From Haliotis asinina (Eukaryota; Mollusca; Gastropoda; Lepetellida; Haliotidae), in the NCBI RefSeq assembly GCF_037392515.1, contig NC_090290.1, positions 34,059,753 through 34,123,752 on the forward strand: a DNA stretch of 64,000 nt. Direction: 5' to 3'. The notes under the pieces were generated by a model. It ran no database searches, was not told where the DNA came from, and worked only from the letters and a program-made list of their open reading frames with translations. Below are positions 36,015 through 46,840 of the stretch, piece after piece. Within the stretch, counting starts at the first letter, position 1, and the number at the start of each line of letters is the position of its first letter. A program made the position numbers and the translations under genes.

Positions 36015-36990
36015 ATTCAAGATATAATACTAACAATTACAGGGGCATAACGTTGCTAGGCATATTTGGTAAGATATTCCCCTACATTTTAAAGAAGAGA
36101 CTAAAGTTCAAGGCCTATGGTATAAATAAGATAATCAAATCCCAAGCCGGATTCCGGGAGGGCTACACAACAGCTGACAATATGTTCTTCCTACAACCCC
36201 TTATACAAAAGTATTTAAATAAGAAAGGGTGTAAATTCTATGCCCTTTTCATTGATTTCTCTAAAAGTTTTGACACGGTGGATTTAAACAAACTATGGGC
36301 ATTCTGTAATCTAATGGAATTAGCCCCAAATTGAACATACTCCTTAAAAGCATGTGCGTTAATGTAAAGATCTGTGAAAGAAATAAGAGTGAACTTTCAT
36401 CTATGTTTACCATATATATAGCAGTGAGACAAGCGTGTATTCTGAGCCCTTTCTCTTTTCCTTCTTTGTTAATTAGCCAGACTAATTCATGAAAACTGCG
36501 AATATGGAATACAACTACACCCCGACACCATTGAGCTAATCTTACTACTTTTTGAAGATGATGTTTTCAACCACAATAAACGGACAGTAGCAGCAAATTT
36601 GAGAACTTTGAGAAATATTGTGAAGATACAGAATTGTGTGTAACCATTGACAAAACTAAAGTGATTGCCTTTTAACAATGGAAGTAAACTGGCGAAAACT
36701 GAACAGTGATTTTATGAAGGGCTTAAGTTAGAAACTACATCGTTCTAGGTGTGTATTTTACGGAACTTACATACCAAGCAGGCGTCAAACCAGGCTAAGA
36801 AAATACTTTCAGACATATGATATAATGCCTTTTTCAAGATACCACTTCATGGCTGAGAAGTATGGGGATTGCATTTGTGTTGTGGTGTATGGGGAAACGG
36901 GGCGATATCCCATGTATATATGTATATGTTTATACAGAAGTCATTAAATATTGGTTGAGACTTATCCAAAAGCCCGCCTCTGAAATACAG
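36015..36990 (+). mobile_element. LINE reverse transcriptase fragment
   Basis: Begins at RT domain 1 (NNYRGITLLGIFGKIF, about 36028-36075) and continues SQAGFREGYTTADNMFFLQP and YALFIDFSKSFDTVD (36140-36285). In shifted frames it continues through the VRQACILSP motif (about 36425) and the stretch near 36490-36560 where the catalytic box is expected. It ends near 36985 where homology to unit 1 resumes (GCCATGCTGAAGAAAA). Several frame breaks make it inactive. It is the same general LINE type as the minus-strand copy at 33270-34330, inserted in the opposite orientation. Confidence 0.85.
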
Positions 36991-37495
36991 TGAAACAATT
37001 GTCGCCATGCTGAAGAAAACATTACAATGTTTGGTAAGAATAATTTATTAGTCAAAGATGTCTAAGAAAATGCATATGAGGCCTAACAGCATTAAGATGT
37101 GACCTTACATGATTTTATGCTAAACAGCTGCATCATACACCCCTGAAAAGATGTCAAACAAGGAACAACGATGCGATAAACATGTTTGGCAGAGAGTAAT
37201 CTGTATACTGTGGCAATCAGACGATGATGAAGCGAGGCGAAAAAGACTAATTAAAAGTTAGAAACACATTATATGGGGCCCAGACACGGCATCTGATTTA
37301 ATCCATCTCGGGCAAATTAATTGTAATTTGATGAAAATTATTTTCTGGGAAGTACCTCATTTAGTACTTATGTTTTATAGATGAAGATTTGTCTTCTTTG
37401 ATTTCAGAGGCCTTTGAAGGCTAACAGAGTTGAAATTAGGCACTTGAACCAAAACACACCTCTATTTCGCTATTGAAATAACTTGGCTACTCAAA

Positions 37496-38621
37496 ATGGA
37501 GTCCGTTGGATGAGTGAACGATTCATTATTCAAGCACACCAACACGGAAAGTTAAAACCTCATGTAGTTTTTAACCTGGAAATTGTGGATTATACCTGTC
37601 ATCGGATTCCCTGGAAAGTGTGCTACTATGGTTACCATTGTGAAAATGTGCCCATCCAGATCCTCTTCCAGTGTATATTACCATCCTGGCAATAGTTGAT
37701 AATCTGACCATTGTTGACAAACTTCTAATGATGATACTCTTGGATCATATTGTTCACGTTGGATAGTTTAGATATCAAACTCTTCCCTACTTCGGAAGCC
37801 TCCTTAGCGCCTTTCCCAATTGGTTGTTGGTTGCAATATTGGTTGAAAGATGTGTTGGTGTATGGTTTCCATTTAACCGTGGACAGTTGGACATATAGTG
37901 TTAAATCTTTATGCCAGTCTCGCACGAGCTTCGCCCTTGCACCGGGCACTGGCATCCCAAAAACCAATATGGCTTCGTCTCGTAAGGTTTCACTCACTTT
38001 CCGTGATCGTCGTGATAGTCTCGAACCTATTTACATGCACAAAACACCTAATTGCTGCTTTAGCTTTGGCCCTGCCAATCATTGCCTCATTTCTCCTTTG
38101 TTCTGGATTATGAGATTAGTTGACGACAAGGAACTAGGAACGGTCGTTTGTGCTATTGATCAAGAATATAAATATTTCATGATGTACGTATGGTTCTGGA
38201 TAAACAATGCTGTTTCTTGTTCAACATTCTAATCATCGTGGGTATGGTGGAATCAAGACTCAGTGCTAACAAGGATGGCAACTGTAAAATTGATATATTA
38301 CGTCAGGTGACAATAATGTCAGCCATTTCCTTGCTGGTATTAGCAACGCCTCGATGTGTGATGCTAATTTTTACTTCCTGTTGAAATCCCCCAGAGAGGA
38401 ACGGCTCTGTCGAATATCTACTCGAAACGAGTGTATATGTCGTGTGTGATTTTTATCATGCGATTAATTTGTATAAGTATTCAATGAGTGCAGGGCGATT
38501 TAGACGTCAGTTTCTGGATATGTTTCCATGCAAAAAGCAACAAATGACTCCAACAAAGACGCAATATGTTTCTCTTTCAAGGCGACAGTCGTTGTATGTG
38601 AATAGGTAGAGTAAGAAATAA
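37496..38621 (+). pseudogene. Decayed paralogue of the class A GPCR
   Basis: Nucleotide homology to 13640-14701 runs from the start codon (CTACTCAAAATGG retained) to the C-terminal tail (CAACAAATGACTCCAAC, CAATATGTTTCTCTTTC). Recognisable pieces in different frames are the TM3 region (APFPIGCWLQYWLKDVLVYG in a shifted frame), FWIMRLVDDKELGTVVCAI with the ECL2 cysteine (38098-38150), EYKYFMMYVWFWIN, the TM6 part AISLLVLATPRCVMLIF, and the tail AGRFRRQF-like sequence near 38490. There are several frameshifts. A stretch at about 37900-38030 is replaced by unrelated sequence between TM3 and TM4. About 30 bp of TM5 is deleted and there is a premature stop after the TM6 part. The upstream splice acceptor and downstream AATAAA (38849) survive. 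No functional receptor can be made. Confidence 0.9.
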
Positions 38622-39399
38622 GACAGCAGGGCTGGACTGAACCTTGTCTTGAAGAATTAGTTTCATATTCCAACATATGCTAAAGTTTCAACATGAAGGC
38701 CTTCAGACCACAGGCGTAATATCCACACAGTGACATTGTTTACGGAAGTTTTGCTTTCGTCTTTTTCTTTATACACCCAGTTATTGTGTATTCTGCATTC
38801 AACTCATGTATCGTGTTGATGTTACTTGATGTTCTTAAAATATTCCACAATAAACATTTCTAGTTACATTTGCTTCAACAACAGTTAAATCATACATTGC
38901 TCATGCGATACTGTTTAAAATGGATTGAAAGGCAAACAATATATCGGTGGCAGCTTTTCTTAAATTTGACATTTTGCTTCCATCTTACATGTAATGTTTG
39001 TGTCCTTTCCTCCTTCTGACAGGTGGCACTTTAGGATTCAGAACGATTTGAATATAGCTTGCTGAATGACACTCGATCTTTTAAGGTTGGTGGAATGTGA
39101 CATGTTCATTTTCCAGCATCAACACAGCCACGCGTGAACAGCTCGGGTTGCCAAGAGTAATTATTTTAACGAAAAATGAAATACACTTGTACACATATGA
39201 ATTGACTATTTGGATGTTCTGGAAGAGATGGTATTCGGGATGGAAGTATGACAGATGCCCCACGACAAGCCGATACCTCAAGACATCCGAGTTACTCACA
39301 CGAGAGAATGTCATGATCCATGTTCATTGGGTCAATCACGAATTGGACAATCGTTTCATTCTCGTTCTGAAGAATGTAGTTTTAATCTGTGGTATATTT

Positions 39400-41340
39400 G
39401 ATATTTACGATTAAGAAGGGAACTCTTGACTACATTTATGATGTCGGACTACCCTCCAAAACTTCACAGAATGGAGAACAATGGAACTGATATGTTCAGT
39501 AACGACGGTGACCATCTTTAGCGTCTTGCACAGCCACACAACGTCTAATCATGAATCGCGGAACGTTAGTGAACACTGCCCGAGGAAGACGTCGCCATTG
39601 CTCAACAAGGACACATTGAAGATCTTGCAGCGTTTGTGGTGGATCGACTTGTTGACGAACTAATTGCTTCTTGGCTGCAGAGACAATCCAAATAAAATTT
39701 CAGAAAAACATTACTGTTGCTAGTATCTCATCCACGACCCGATGGAAATGAGGGATCCCTTATCGTAATATTTTTTCCATTTACTATATGTGAGGACATA
39801 AACTCTCTGGGCATCATTTGGAAGAGCATGCCCATAAAATTCACAAATATTTTATAATATCTATGAGTGAATGAGATAATATTTATAGTCACATTGGCAA
39901 TACTTCAGCAATATCTCGACTTGAAAGAAATACATTAGACCCCAGCTGGATTTACGCCATCCCTTCAGCTATTGGTGTGAAATAAATGTAGAGAGGGCAA
40001 GGAGGTTTTTCTCTATTTTTTCACAGATGTGGATATTTAACACATTTTCATATTTGATCATCAGGGATTCCCTCTTGCTCAGGCTGTTGGCCCAGCTACC
40101 ATTGATGTGCGTCATCTGATCTCTGTTTAGTAAATGGAGGTAATTCTAACCAAAGCAAAGGTCTGCTCTGACGACGAAATGAATCAATACATGTGCCATG
40201 GACAGACACGCTTCCTCACTGATACACCCGAAGGTGATTTCAGATGAATAATTAATGACACGTAGTCAGTTTGACAGTCTTTGATACACATCAGTTAAAT
40301 GTATGTCTGTAGTCAGGATATACTAGTAAAATGTATCTTTGGCATCGTACCTGTAATAATATAACATGTTTGCGCCTCACAGTAATAGTTCGCGTACGTC
40401 ACCATGACCAGACCTGATAAAAGAACTATATATTTTTTATATCTGCTTCACATATACATGAGGAGAGGCGTGTCGGCCAACAAGATGAGATAAATCATCG
40501 TGAAACGTCTTATTTTGCTGATTATCCGTCTCTATCAAATAGCATGATACTCTGGAAATAGCTAGCACTATCCCACACGTTATGCATAATAGGAACCATA
40601 ACATCAATATTAATATGTAAATTGGGTTCTTGCTACTATTTGCTCGTGCTTGGAGTGAAACTTGAAATCTAATTTCAATGCACATAGAGCGTATAATGCC
40701 ATCCGTAGCATATGCTTTTGTGTTAAAGCGTCCACTACTGAAAGGAAGATCCTATTCAAAACTTTCAAGCTGATTAGATGGTTAAAGGTTGTCCATGTAC
40801 ACACATATTATATTAGTTTTCTTTTGGCTTCAACACAATCCAAAATCCGAAAGTCATTACAGTCCAACATATGCCAGGCTGTTTGAACAAAGCAATTATA
40901 TATATGTTCGGCCACGATCCGAATGAATCTTATTGGCTGTACACTTGGTTTTGGATTTAATAAGCGCATTGAATGGGTATGGGAATGCTGCCGCCCAACA
41001 AGGACAAATTCCCAACAGTGAAGTCTCTGATTACTGATTGTAGTGGATAGCTATGTCCAGATGATCATCATCAATTAGTTTGAAGAATCTTCGTTTTGGA
41101 AGTTATACTCCGACATCCGAACTTAATCGTGTGGATTTACTGCGTTGTGAAAGCCACACTAATTGGGTATCGGGCTGACGAGAGAAGGAAATGATAAGAT
41201 GAACCTAGTACCTGCCTCCATAGGTGCCTGTAGCGCCTGACCAATGCAGCTTTACACACCAATGTGTGTGCCTTGGTCAACTTAAGCCATCTGTACAAAA
41301 CATCCTACAGAAAGGATAATAAACATGAAGAATACATTTT
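39400..41340. other. Unit 2 non-coding sequence
   Basis: 39481-39663 holds a short open frame without recognised motif. A SINE family 2 piece lies at 39870-39980. 40045-40140 and 40730-40900 align with unit 1. The matching position of the unit 1 TIR element (about 40310-40330) is empty. No gene recognised. Confidence 0.5.
39870..39980 (+). repeat. SINE family 2 fragment
   Basis: GTGAATGAGATAATATTTAT, 'AGTCACATTGGCAATACTTCAGC' and a terminal 'CCCAGCTGGATTTACGCCATCC' resemble family 2 with most of the interior missing. Confidence 0.6.
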
Positions 41341-41344
41341 ACCA

Positions 41345-41680
41345 CTGCATCACGCCAGGGGCTGAAGGGTTGGTGTAGGGCCCATGCAGGCAGCAAATGT
41401 ACTGTAACTATCATTATCCCTAGCATGGTGATCTGCTTCAGTTATTGGTGATCTATAGTCCCTTTTTATAATGCATGGTCTCTATGGTTAAACTGTTTTG
41501 GATTTAAATATATATCTGAGTTAATCTACTTGTTTTACTATCCTTCTTTGACAGGTGTTTATAACTTATTCTGATTATATATCTAGAAGTCATTATAAAT
41601 CTATACCTTGGTTTAGTCGCGAAAAGGCTGAAATATTGCCGATGAGACTTAAAGTCTTAACTCACTCACTACTCACTCAA
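41345..41680 (-). mobile_element. SINE family 2, near full-length
   Basis: The minus-strand copy ends at TTAACTCACTCACTACTCACTC and contains 'GGCTGAAATATTGCCGATGAG', 'TTACTATCCTTCTTTGACAGGT', 'TATTGGTGATCTATAG', and 'GGGCCCATGCAGGCAGCAAATGTACTG'. About 335 bp, diverged from the copies at 56220 and 63284. Confidence 0.8.
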
Positions 41681-41787
41681 AGCTGAGGGGAGGTGTCATC
41701 ACAACAAAACCGACATGAAATATGATGAAATGGTAAATTTTCTTCTAAATCCTTCCAGTAATGCTTTGAAAATGCATTTTCTAATAT

Positions 41788-42048
41788 CAGTAACATATAT
41801 CATATTTGGGATTTCCCTTCCTTAATAAAGTACAATTTCTAGAACTTTTTTGGCTGAGTCCCATTCGGGCTGTGGACATGTGGAAGTCGCGATGGCTGAG
41901 CGGACTAGGAGGCAGACTTTGTGTGCTGGCGATTAGGTGCCTGACTCTAAGGGTGCGGGTTCTAATCCCGGATGGCACTTAACCAAAAAAGTACTAGAAG
42001 TTGTACTTTACTAAGAAAGTGAAATCCCAAATATGACATATGTTGCAT
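41788..42048 (+). mobile_element. Head-to-head pair of tRNA-derived SINEs (type B)
   Basis: The plus-strand copy (41886-42048) starts GTCGCGATGGCTGAGCGGAC, an A box like that of class II (Leu/Ser) tRNAs, followed by 'GATTAGGTGCCTGACTCTAA' and the B box GCGGGTTCTAATCCC. Its tail is 'GGCACTTAACCAAAAAAGTA'. The same tail occurs inverted at 41788-41868, giving arms of about 80 bp separated by about 98 bp that carry the tRNA-like head. The left copy keeps only a scrap of its head. Unit 1 has no clear counterpart. Confidence 0.8.
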
Positions 42049-43084
42049 TTGAGCACTTTCTAAATAGTATCGTGTAATCTAATATTAGTAATTGACCTTA
42101 GATTACAGGGACACAACAGACCTGTCCAACGTAATACGTAAAATAGTCGTATGGACATTGAGTACACATAAATGCTTACGTATTCCCAACACGTACAAGC
42201 ATCATATTTTCAGACCACTTTTGCCTTTTTATAGTCAATGGATTTTTGCAGTAAATGGAACTGATATTCCCTTGATTTCACTTTTGCAATACCACAGTAG
42301 ACGATATCAGATTGCAAAATATTACCTAAAAAGATGCACTAAATATTAAGATCAATATGCCACTTCTAGGCTTAAAAGATCCTTTTGGTAAATCTAGATG
42401 TCACCAGATCTGCTCATAAAAACTAGACCTGGTTGCGATGTTTCAATGAAAGGTTTGTTCACAAGTTACAAGGAGACCAGCTCAGCATCAAACAGTGACG
42501 ACTCCGTCAGTGAAAGTCTTCAAAGGAGAAACATTTCTGTCCATTCTTCACAACATAACAACCCACTAACACCTCCCTAGGCTAATGGCAGGAATCCGTA
42601 CGTCTGATGTTTCAAGCAAGTAAACCTACACTGAAACGTCGTTTTCACTGTTAATCCATAGATTGTCATCCTTGGTTATTGATCCAACTTTAGCATGCCT
42701 CTCGAAATGTTAGCAATGTTTTGCTGTGTAGCGAATCAAAGAATCAAGATAGGTCTGGTTATGAACGAGTGCCTTCTTGTAGTTTTGGATTTCTGAATGA
42801 AACATTTGTGATGTTTTCGCGACAAGTTTGACTTGGACTCAAATTGGTGTTGGTATTTTCTCCCTGAGGATAACTTATAACCTGATATACACTCTTTGCA
42901 CTGTGCGTATATTCAAGAACCAAATGAGATGAATCAACAGTATCACGCTATTTCCAGCAACAACATTACTGAGGTATATTTTGAGCATCAACCCGTGGGA
43001 GTACTCTAACAATCTCTTGTCGATGCAAGGATGTTGGTTTATGAATTGTTTACATCTGTATGTTTTCGTTTGGTCAATGTGAAA

Positions 43085-43318
43085 AACAATGTTTATATTT
43101 GTTTACAGATCTGGATTTATGTGCCGATTATTATATTGTATTGTCGAAATCCTGCTATTAGGTATAATTCTCATTGTGATAGTCTTGTTGTTTTACTGTC
43201 CTTTGTCGACAGTTATTTATGATATAATATACATTCCATTCCAGTGTCAAATATCTTGTCGTCACGATATGACTGAATTGTTGCCGATGTGACGTTAAAT
43301 ATGAACTCACTCACTCAC
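43085..43318 (-). mobile_element. SINE family 2
   Basis: Reads 'TTTTACTGTCCTTTGTCGACAG', 'CTTGTCGTCACGATATGACTG' with 'TTGCCGATGTGACGTTAAATAT' and the tail TCACTCACTCACT. The 63- to 67-codon frames across it are shadows. Confidence 0.85.
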
Positions 43319-43864
43319 TGGATTTATGTGTACATGATGACAATATTTGGATTATCAAGTTTCTTTGCTCAACCTTAGAAAAAAGCTAATACACAAACCA
43401 TTTGACACAGTAATAACTGGTTAACTGACATTAAAACCTGCACTCGATGATCTCTTTGTGTTATCAGCATATGTCTTATTACAAGAATAAACCTAAAAAG
43501 ATTCTAGGTGGGGTAGCAGCATACATGTGTAGGTTTTACGAAACATGTAAATTGTTGTTTATGTAATTTCGGATTTTCCATATTTTTCTGTGTCTGATAT
43601 GCCGTTATAGAACTGAGGTGCGGTCACACTGCAGAGACTATACCCAAGTTAATGTACAGGTCTAGATGTATCTTCGTTATCTAAAATTTGGGAAAGAAAG
43701 ATAGGGTATGTATACACTCTTTGAATAAATCCAACAAAGTTACGAATCACCTACAAATGCTGAGTGATCTTACTGGTAAATCTAATCACACAAAATAATA
43801 TCAACCTTCATCACATAAAATCCGACAGACATCGGACTTAACATCGCAAAACTTTGTCATGCAT

Positions 43865-44216
43865 AATGGATCAGTGGTTCGTCCAGTCATGTGACATGGA
43901 CAATGGATCAGTGGTTCGTCCTGTTATTTGACATGGACAATGGATCAGTGGTTCGCCAATGGATCAGTGGTTCGTCCAGTCATGTGACATGGACAATGGA
44001 TCAGTGGTTCGTCCAGTCATGTGACATGGCCAATGGATCAGTGGTTCGTCCAGTCATGCGACACGCACAATGGATCAGTGGTTCGTCCAGTCATGTGGCA
44101 TGGACAATGGATCAGTGGTTCGTCCAGTCATGCGACACGCACAATGGATCAGTGGTTCGTCCAGTCATGCGACACGCACAATGGATCAGTGGTTCGTCCA
44201 GTCATGTGACATACAC
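43865..44216 (+). repeat. 37-bp tandem array, 10 copies
   Basis: Ten units starting AATGGATCAGTGGTTCGTCC and ending in a GTGACATGGAC or GCGACACGCAC variant. Nine units are 37 bp and the third is cut to 19 bp. Unit 1 has one diverged equivalent at about 24198-24235 (CACAATTTATCAAGGCTGGT), so the array expanded only in unit 2. The 116- and 62-codon frames through it follow from stop-free units read in rotating frames (37 is not a multiple of 3) and are not taken as a gene. Confidence 0.95.
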
Positions 44217-44324
44217 AACAGATACAAGACATGGTAAATGATCGTTCGGTCTGGAGACATGGCATTGCTCAGCGGGACATGTGATTGGTTGGTTGGTTGG
44301 TTGGTCGATTGCTTGTTGTTTAAC

Positions 44325-44520
44325 GTCACATCCCATATATTTGGCGGCGATGTGAAATAACATCCAGTCAGGGCCTAGCATGAGCATCGATGTACACAAT
44401 TGGAATACGATGACACGTGGCAACGAGTGTGACCATTCAGGCCCGTTAGTCACTTCTTGCAACATGCATCGGATGCATGATCAACTCTACCCGAATGTTC
44501 ATGAGTCGTGGACATGGGAA
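44325..44520 (+). repeat. Ancient SINE family 1 copy, partner of 24300-24560
   Basis: Reads 'ATGAGCATCGATGTACACAATTGG', 'CCCGTTAGTCACTTCTTGCAAC' and 'CCGAATGTTCATGAGTCG' at the position matching the unit 1 copy. Strongly diverged and shortened. Confidence 0.75.
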
Positions 44521-45339
44521 AAAGTATAGTATTACACATAATAAGAGTTTCGGACTCTCATCAACTTAAGAACGATCTTACATATGAACAAGCTATCATC
44601 CGAGTAATACGTTTTCGACCTAAAACACCTATCTTATATAATGCACCTAATATAGCGTGACTAAAGCACACCCGTCCAAACACACATGAGGTCCAACGAC
44701 AGTTAATCAGATGATGGGTTGGTAGTTGAGTTACATCCCGTAATGCTTTAGGAAAGAGACACTGTATTTTCAAATGGTCCTTTGGCAACAAAACGGATTG
44801 TCGCTTTTATCCTGTCAAACACTTCATGTATTTACATTTATTTAAATTTGAATAATGGTCCAGGGCGAGCGTTCGAGCAATGTCGGAAGACCAAGAACGG
44901 ATTCCGGTGTCATCTTCCTCATAAAGTACCTGATACGGTAAAAAACATGACGTGACAAAAGGTATAAGAAATCCTTTCTGAACCAGTAAAATATAACACT
45001 AACGGGTTTAAAATATTCAGTAATATGCATTGACCAAAGAGAAAATACACTTTCGTAACACACCTTTTAACTATTTTAACAACACTTCATCATCGGAGAG
45101 TACCGGCACACCTGGAGGTGCGGAGGCTGTCTGGCAGTTGATTTAACGGTCTCGTGTATATATTCACAGGGGTATGATTTGCGTTCAGACAGTAAAGTGT
45201 ACTATCGGTTGGTTATGGTGTATGCATAGGCAACAAATATAGTGGAAACCTTCTCACAAGTGCAAAGCTGGACTGAGACATGTAAATGGCAGCGTTAATC
45301 GTTTTACCTCTTGACATGTGAAGAACACATACCGTTAAA

Positions 45340-45640
45340 AGAGTGGGTGAGATAAGATATAACGTCCCATCGGTCATATTGTCACGAGAACATTTACATC
45401 ATAATTTATGGGAAAACATGTACAGAATATCACAGTATAAAGCTTTACAACTAGCATATATCTCTAACATAAGACTTCAAATTATGGCAATACAATAGGA
45501 AAAGGCCTGAGGATCACCAACAACTGAAAGTAGACCACCACTCTTGGGATCATGGTAGGTTAGCCATATGCATGGACCGTAGCTGGAATTAATCCACCCT
45601 TTCAGCCATTGGTGATTGTACTGATAGTTAGTCATAATAA
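45340..45640 (+). repeat. SINE family 2 (diverged)
   Basis: GTGGGTGAGATAAGATATAACG with 'CCCATCGGTCATATTGTCACGAGAAC', 'CCAACAACTGAAAGTAGACCACCA' and 'GGATCATGGTAGG'. It precedes duplicated block X copy 2, as another family 2 copy precedes copy 1 at 1 kb. Confidence 0.7.
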
Positions 45641-45659
45641 AATAACACATCATCTACGA

Positions 45660-46840
45660 TTGAAAAGTGTTTAGGGCCAAATAGACGTTTTAAAAGTTTT
45701 AGGGCTCACGTAACCTCTCAAGAAGACAATATTTTTACAGTACGTAAACCCCCTTCGAGGATAGAGCGAACGATCGAAGTTACTAATCTAACCTACAGAT
45801 CATTAAAATACATCTGTATACAGAACATACTAATTGGAATTCATCAATGAAATCAATTTCTTTGACAAAAAAAACCAACAATAATGCACACTGTCAGAAA
45901 GATTATTATCTGTGTTTTTATAGTAATATATTTGTCCCTTGTGATGGAGAATTCAACGGTTAAGCGGGATTTGCTTGATAGGGATATGACTCTCATCACA
46001 AGGGATACTCGGCGAAGGATCTTCACCCTAGTATTTGTTAATATATCTTGTATGAGATTAGTATTAAGTGTGACAGAGCTATGGATTATATACTGCTGAA
46101 CAAGGATTGATGATCTTCCAGTGACTCTCTCTCTCCTGCAGGAGAAAAACAGTGATATCCATCCAATTGACGTAATATTCCTATAGACATAATAAATACA
46201 GTGCAAAACCATTACATGAAAACATAACCCATATTATGTGGTCACATTTCCCCCTTTGAGTAGAATTCTTTTGCACTGCCAAGTAAATTGACTAAAATAT
46301 TGAATACGTTCGTGTCCTTCCTGTAATAAGACTTACATTTGAAATTTGACCTTCTGATGTTGGAATAGTTGTTACACAGTAAAATGTGTACTTGAACCGA
46401 AACAGGTTACTTTCATTTTCAGATTGAGTGTCATGCTCACAAAAGACATTACATTTCACCCCATTATCTCGGCAAACCTTCAATAACCGCACTGAGCCAG
46501 TGATAGAAAGGGCTCGTGTCTAAATCTGGCTTAGTAAGGTGAATTGGAAACCAAAACAGATTTACATCCTTTGTTTCAATTTGGTAGACATGTGCCCTGT
46601 TGGACATGTGGCTTGATTGGAGTTTTATTCATGTCCTGTTTTAACATCGATTTGCAAGTTTAAGCTCTTTCTTTCGCCTTATTCTCTCAGCTTTAGGGCC
46701 ATATTATATACCTAACAAAGGGACTTCTTTTGTCAGCAGAATTAGAGGCGTATTCTATACATAGAGCAGTGTTTCTGACCATCGATCATGTTATTAATCT
46801 GGTATTGAAACGTGATATGTGTTTACCAAATACCAGACTA
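45660..46840 (+). repeat. Duplicated block X, copy 2
   Basis: Partner of 1241-1960 on the same strand (anchors 'CCTCTCAAGAAGACAATA', 'CCTTCGAGGATAGAGC', 'CTTGTGATGGAGAATTCAAC', 'CTCATCACAAGGGATAC', 'TTAATCTGGTATTGAAAC'). Copy 2 is longer, with about 400 bp of extra sequence near 46250-46700. Frames are not conserved between copies, so no gene is called. Confidence 0.6.

Larger units (their letters stand above)
29400..44570 (+). repeat. Segmental duplication unit 2
   Basis: Partner of 6650-24600, same strand and same block order. It is shorter because it lacks the 11540-13250 and 15540-19300 sequence of unit 1 (including the 35-bp array) and the TIR element. It is enlarged by LINE fragments (33270-34330, 36015-36990), a head-to-head SINE pair (41788-42048) and a 37-bp array. 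The receptor is a pseudogene here. The 145-codon frame at 30447-30884 matches unit 1 sequence near 7585-8000 that is not open, so it is not treated as a gene. Confidence 0.85.

Noticed and set aside
41886-41980. Functional class II tRNA (Leu/Ser) gene
   Set aside because: The head is tRNA-like but lacks matching acceptor-stem ends and runs straight into a SINE tail.
43891-44241. Repetitive protein (WISGSSSH-type repeats) from the 37-bp array
   Set aside because: The unit is not a multiple of three, the array has no flanking exon structure, and unit 1 has no equivalent frame.
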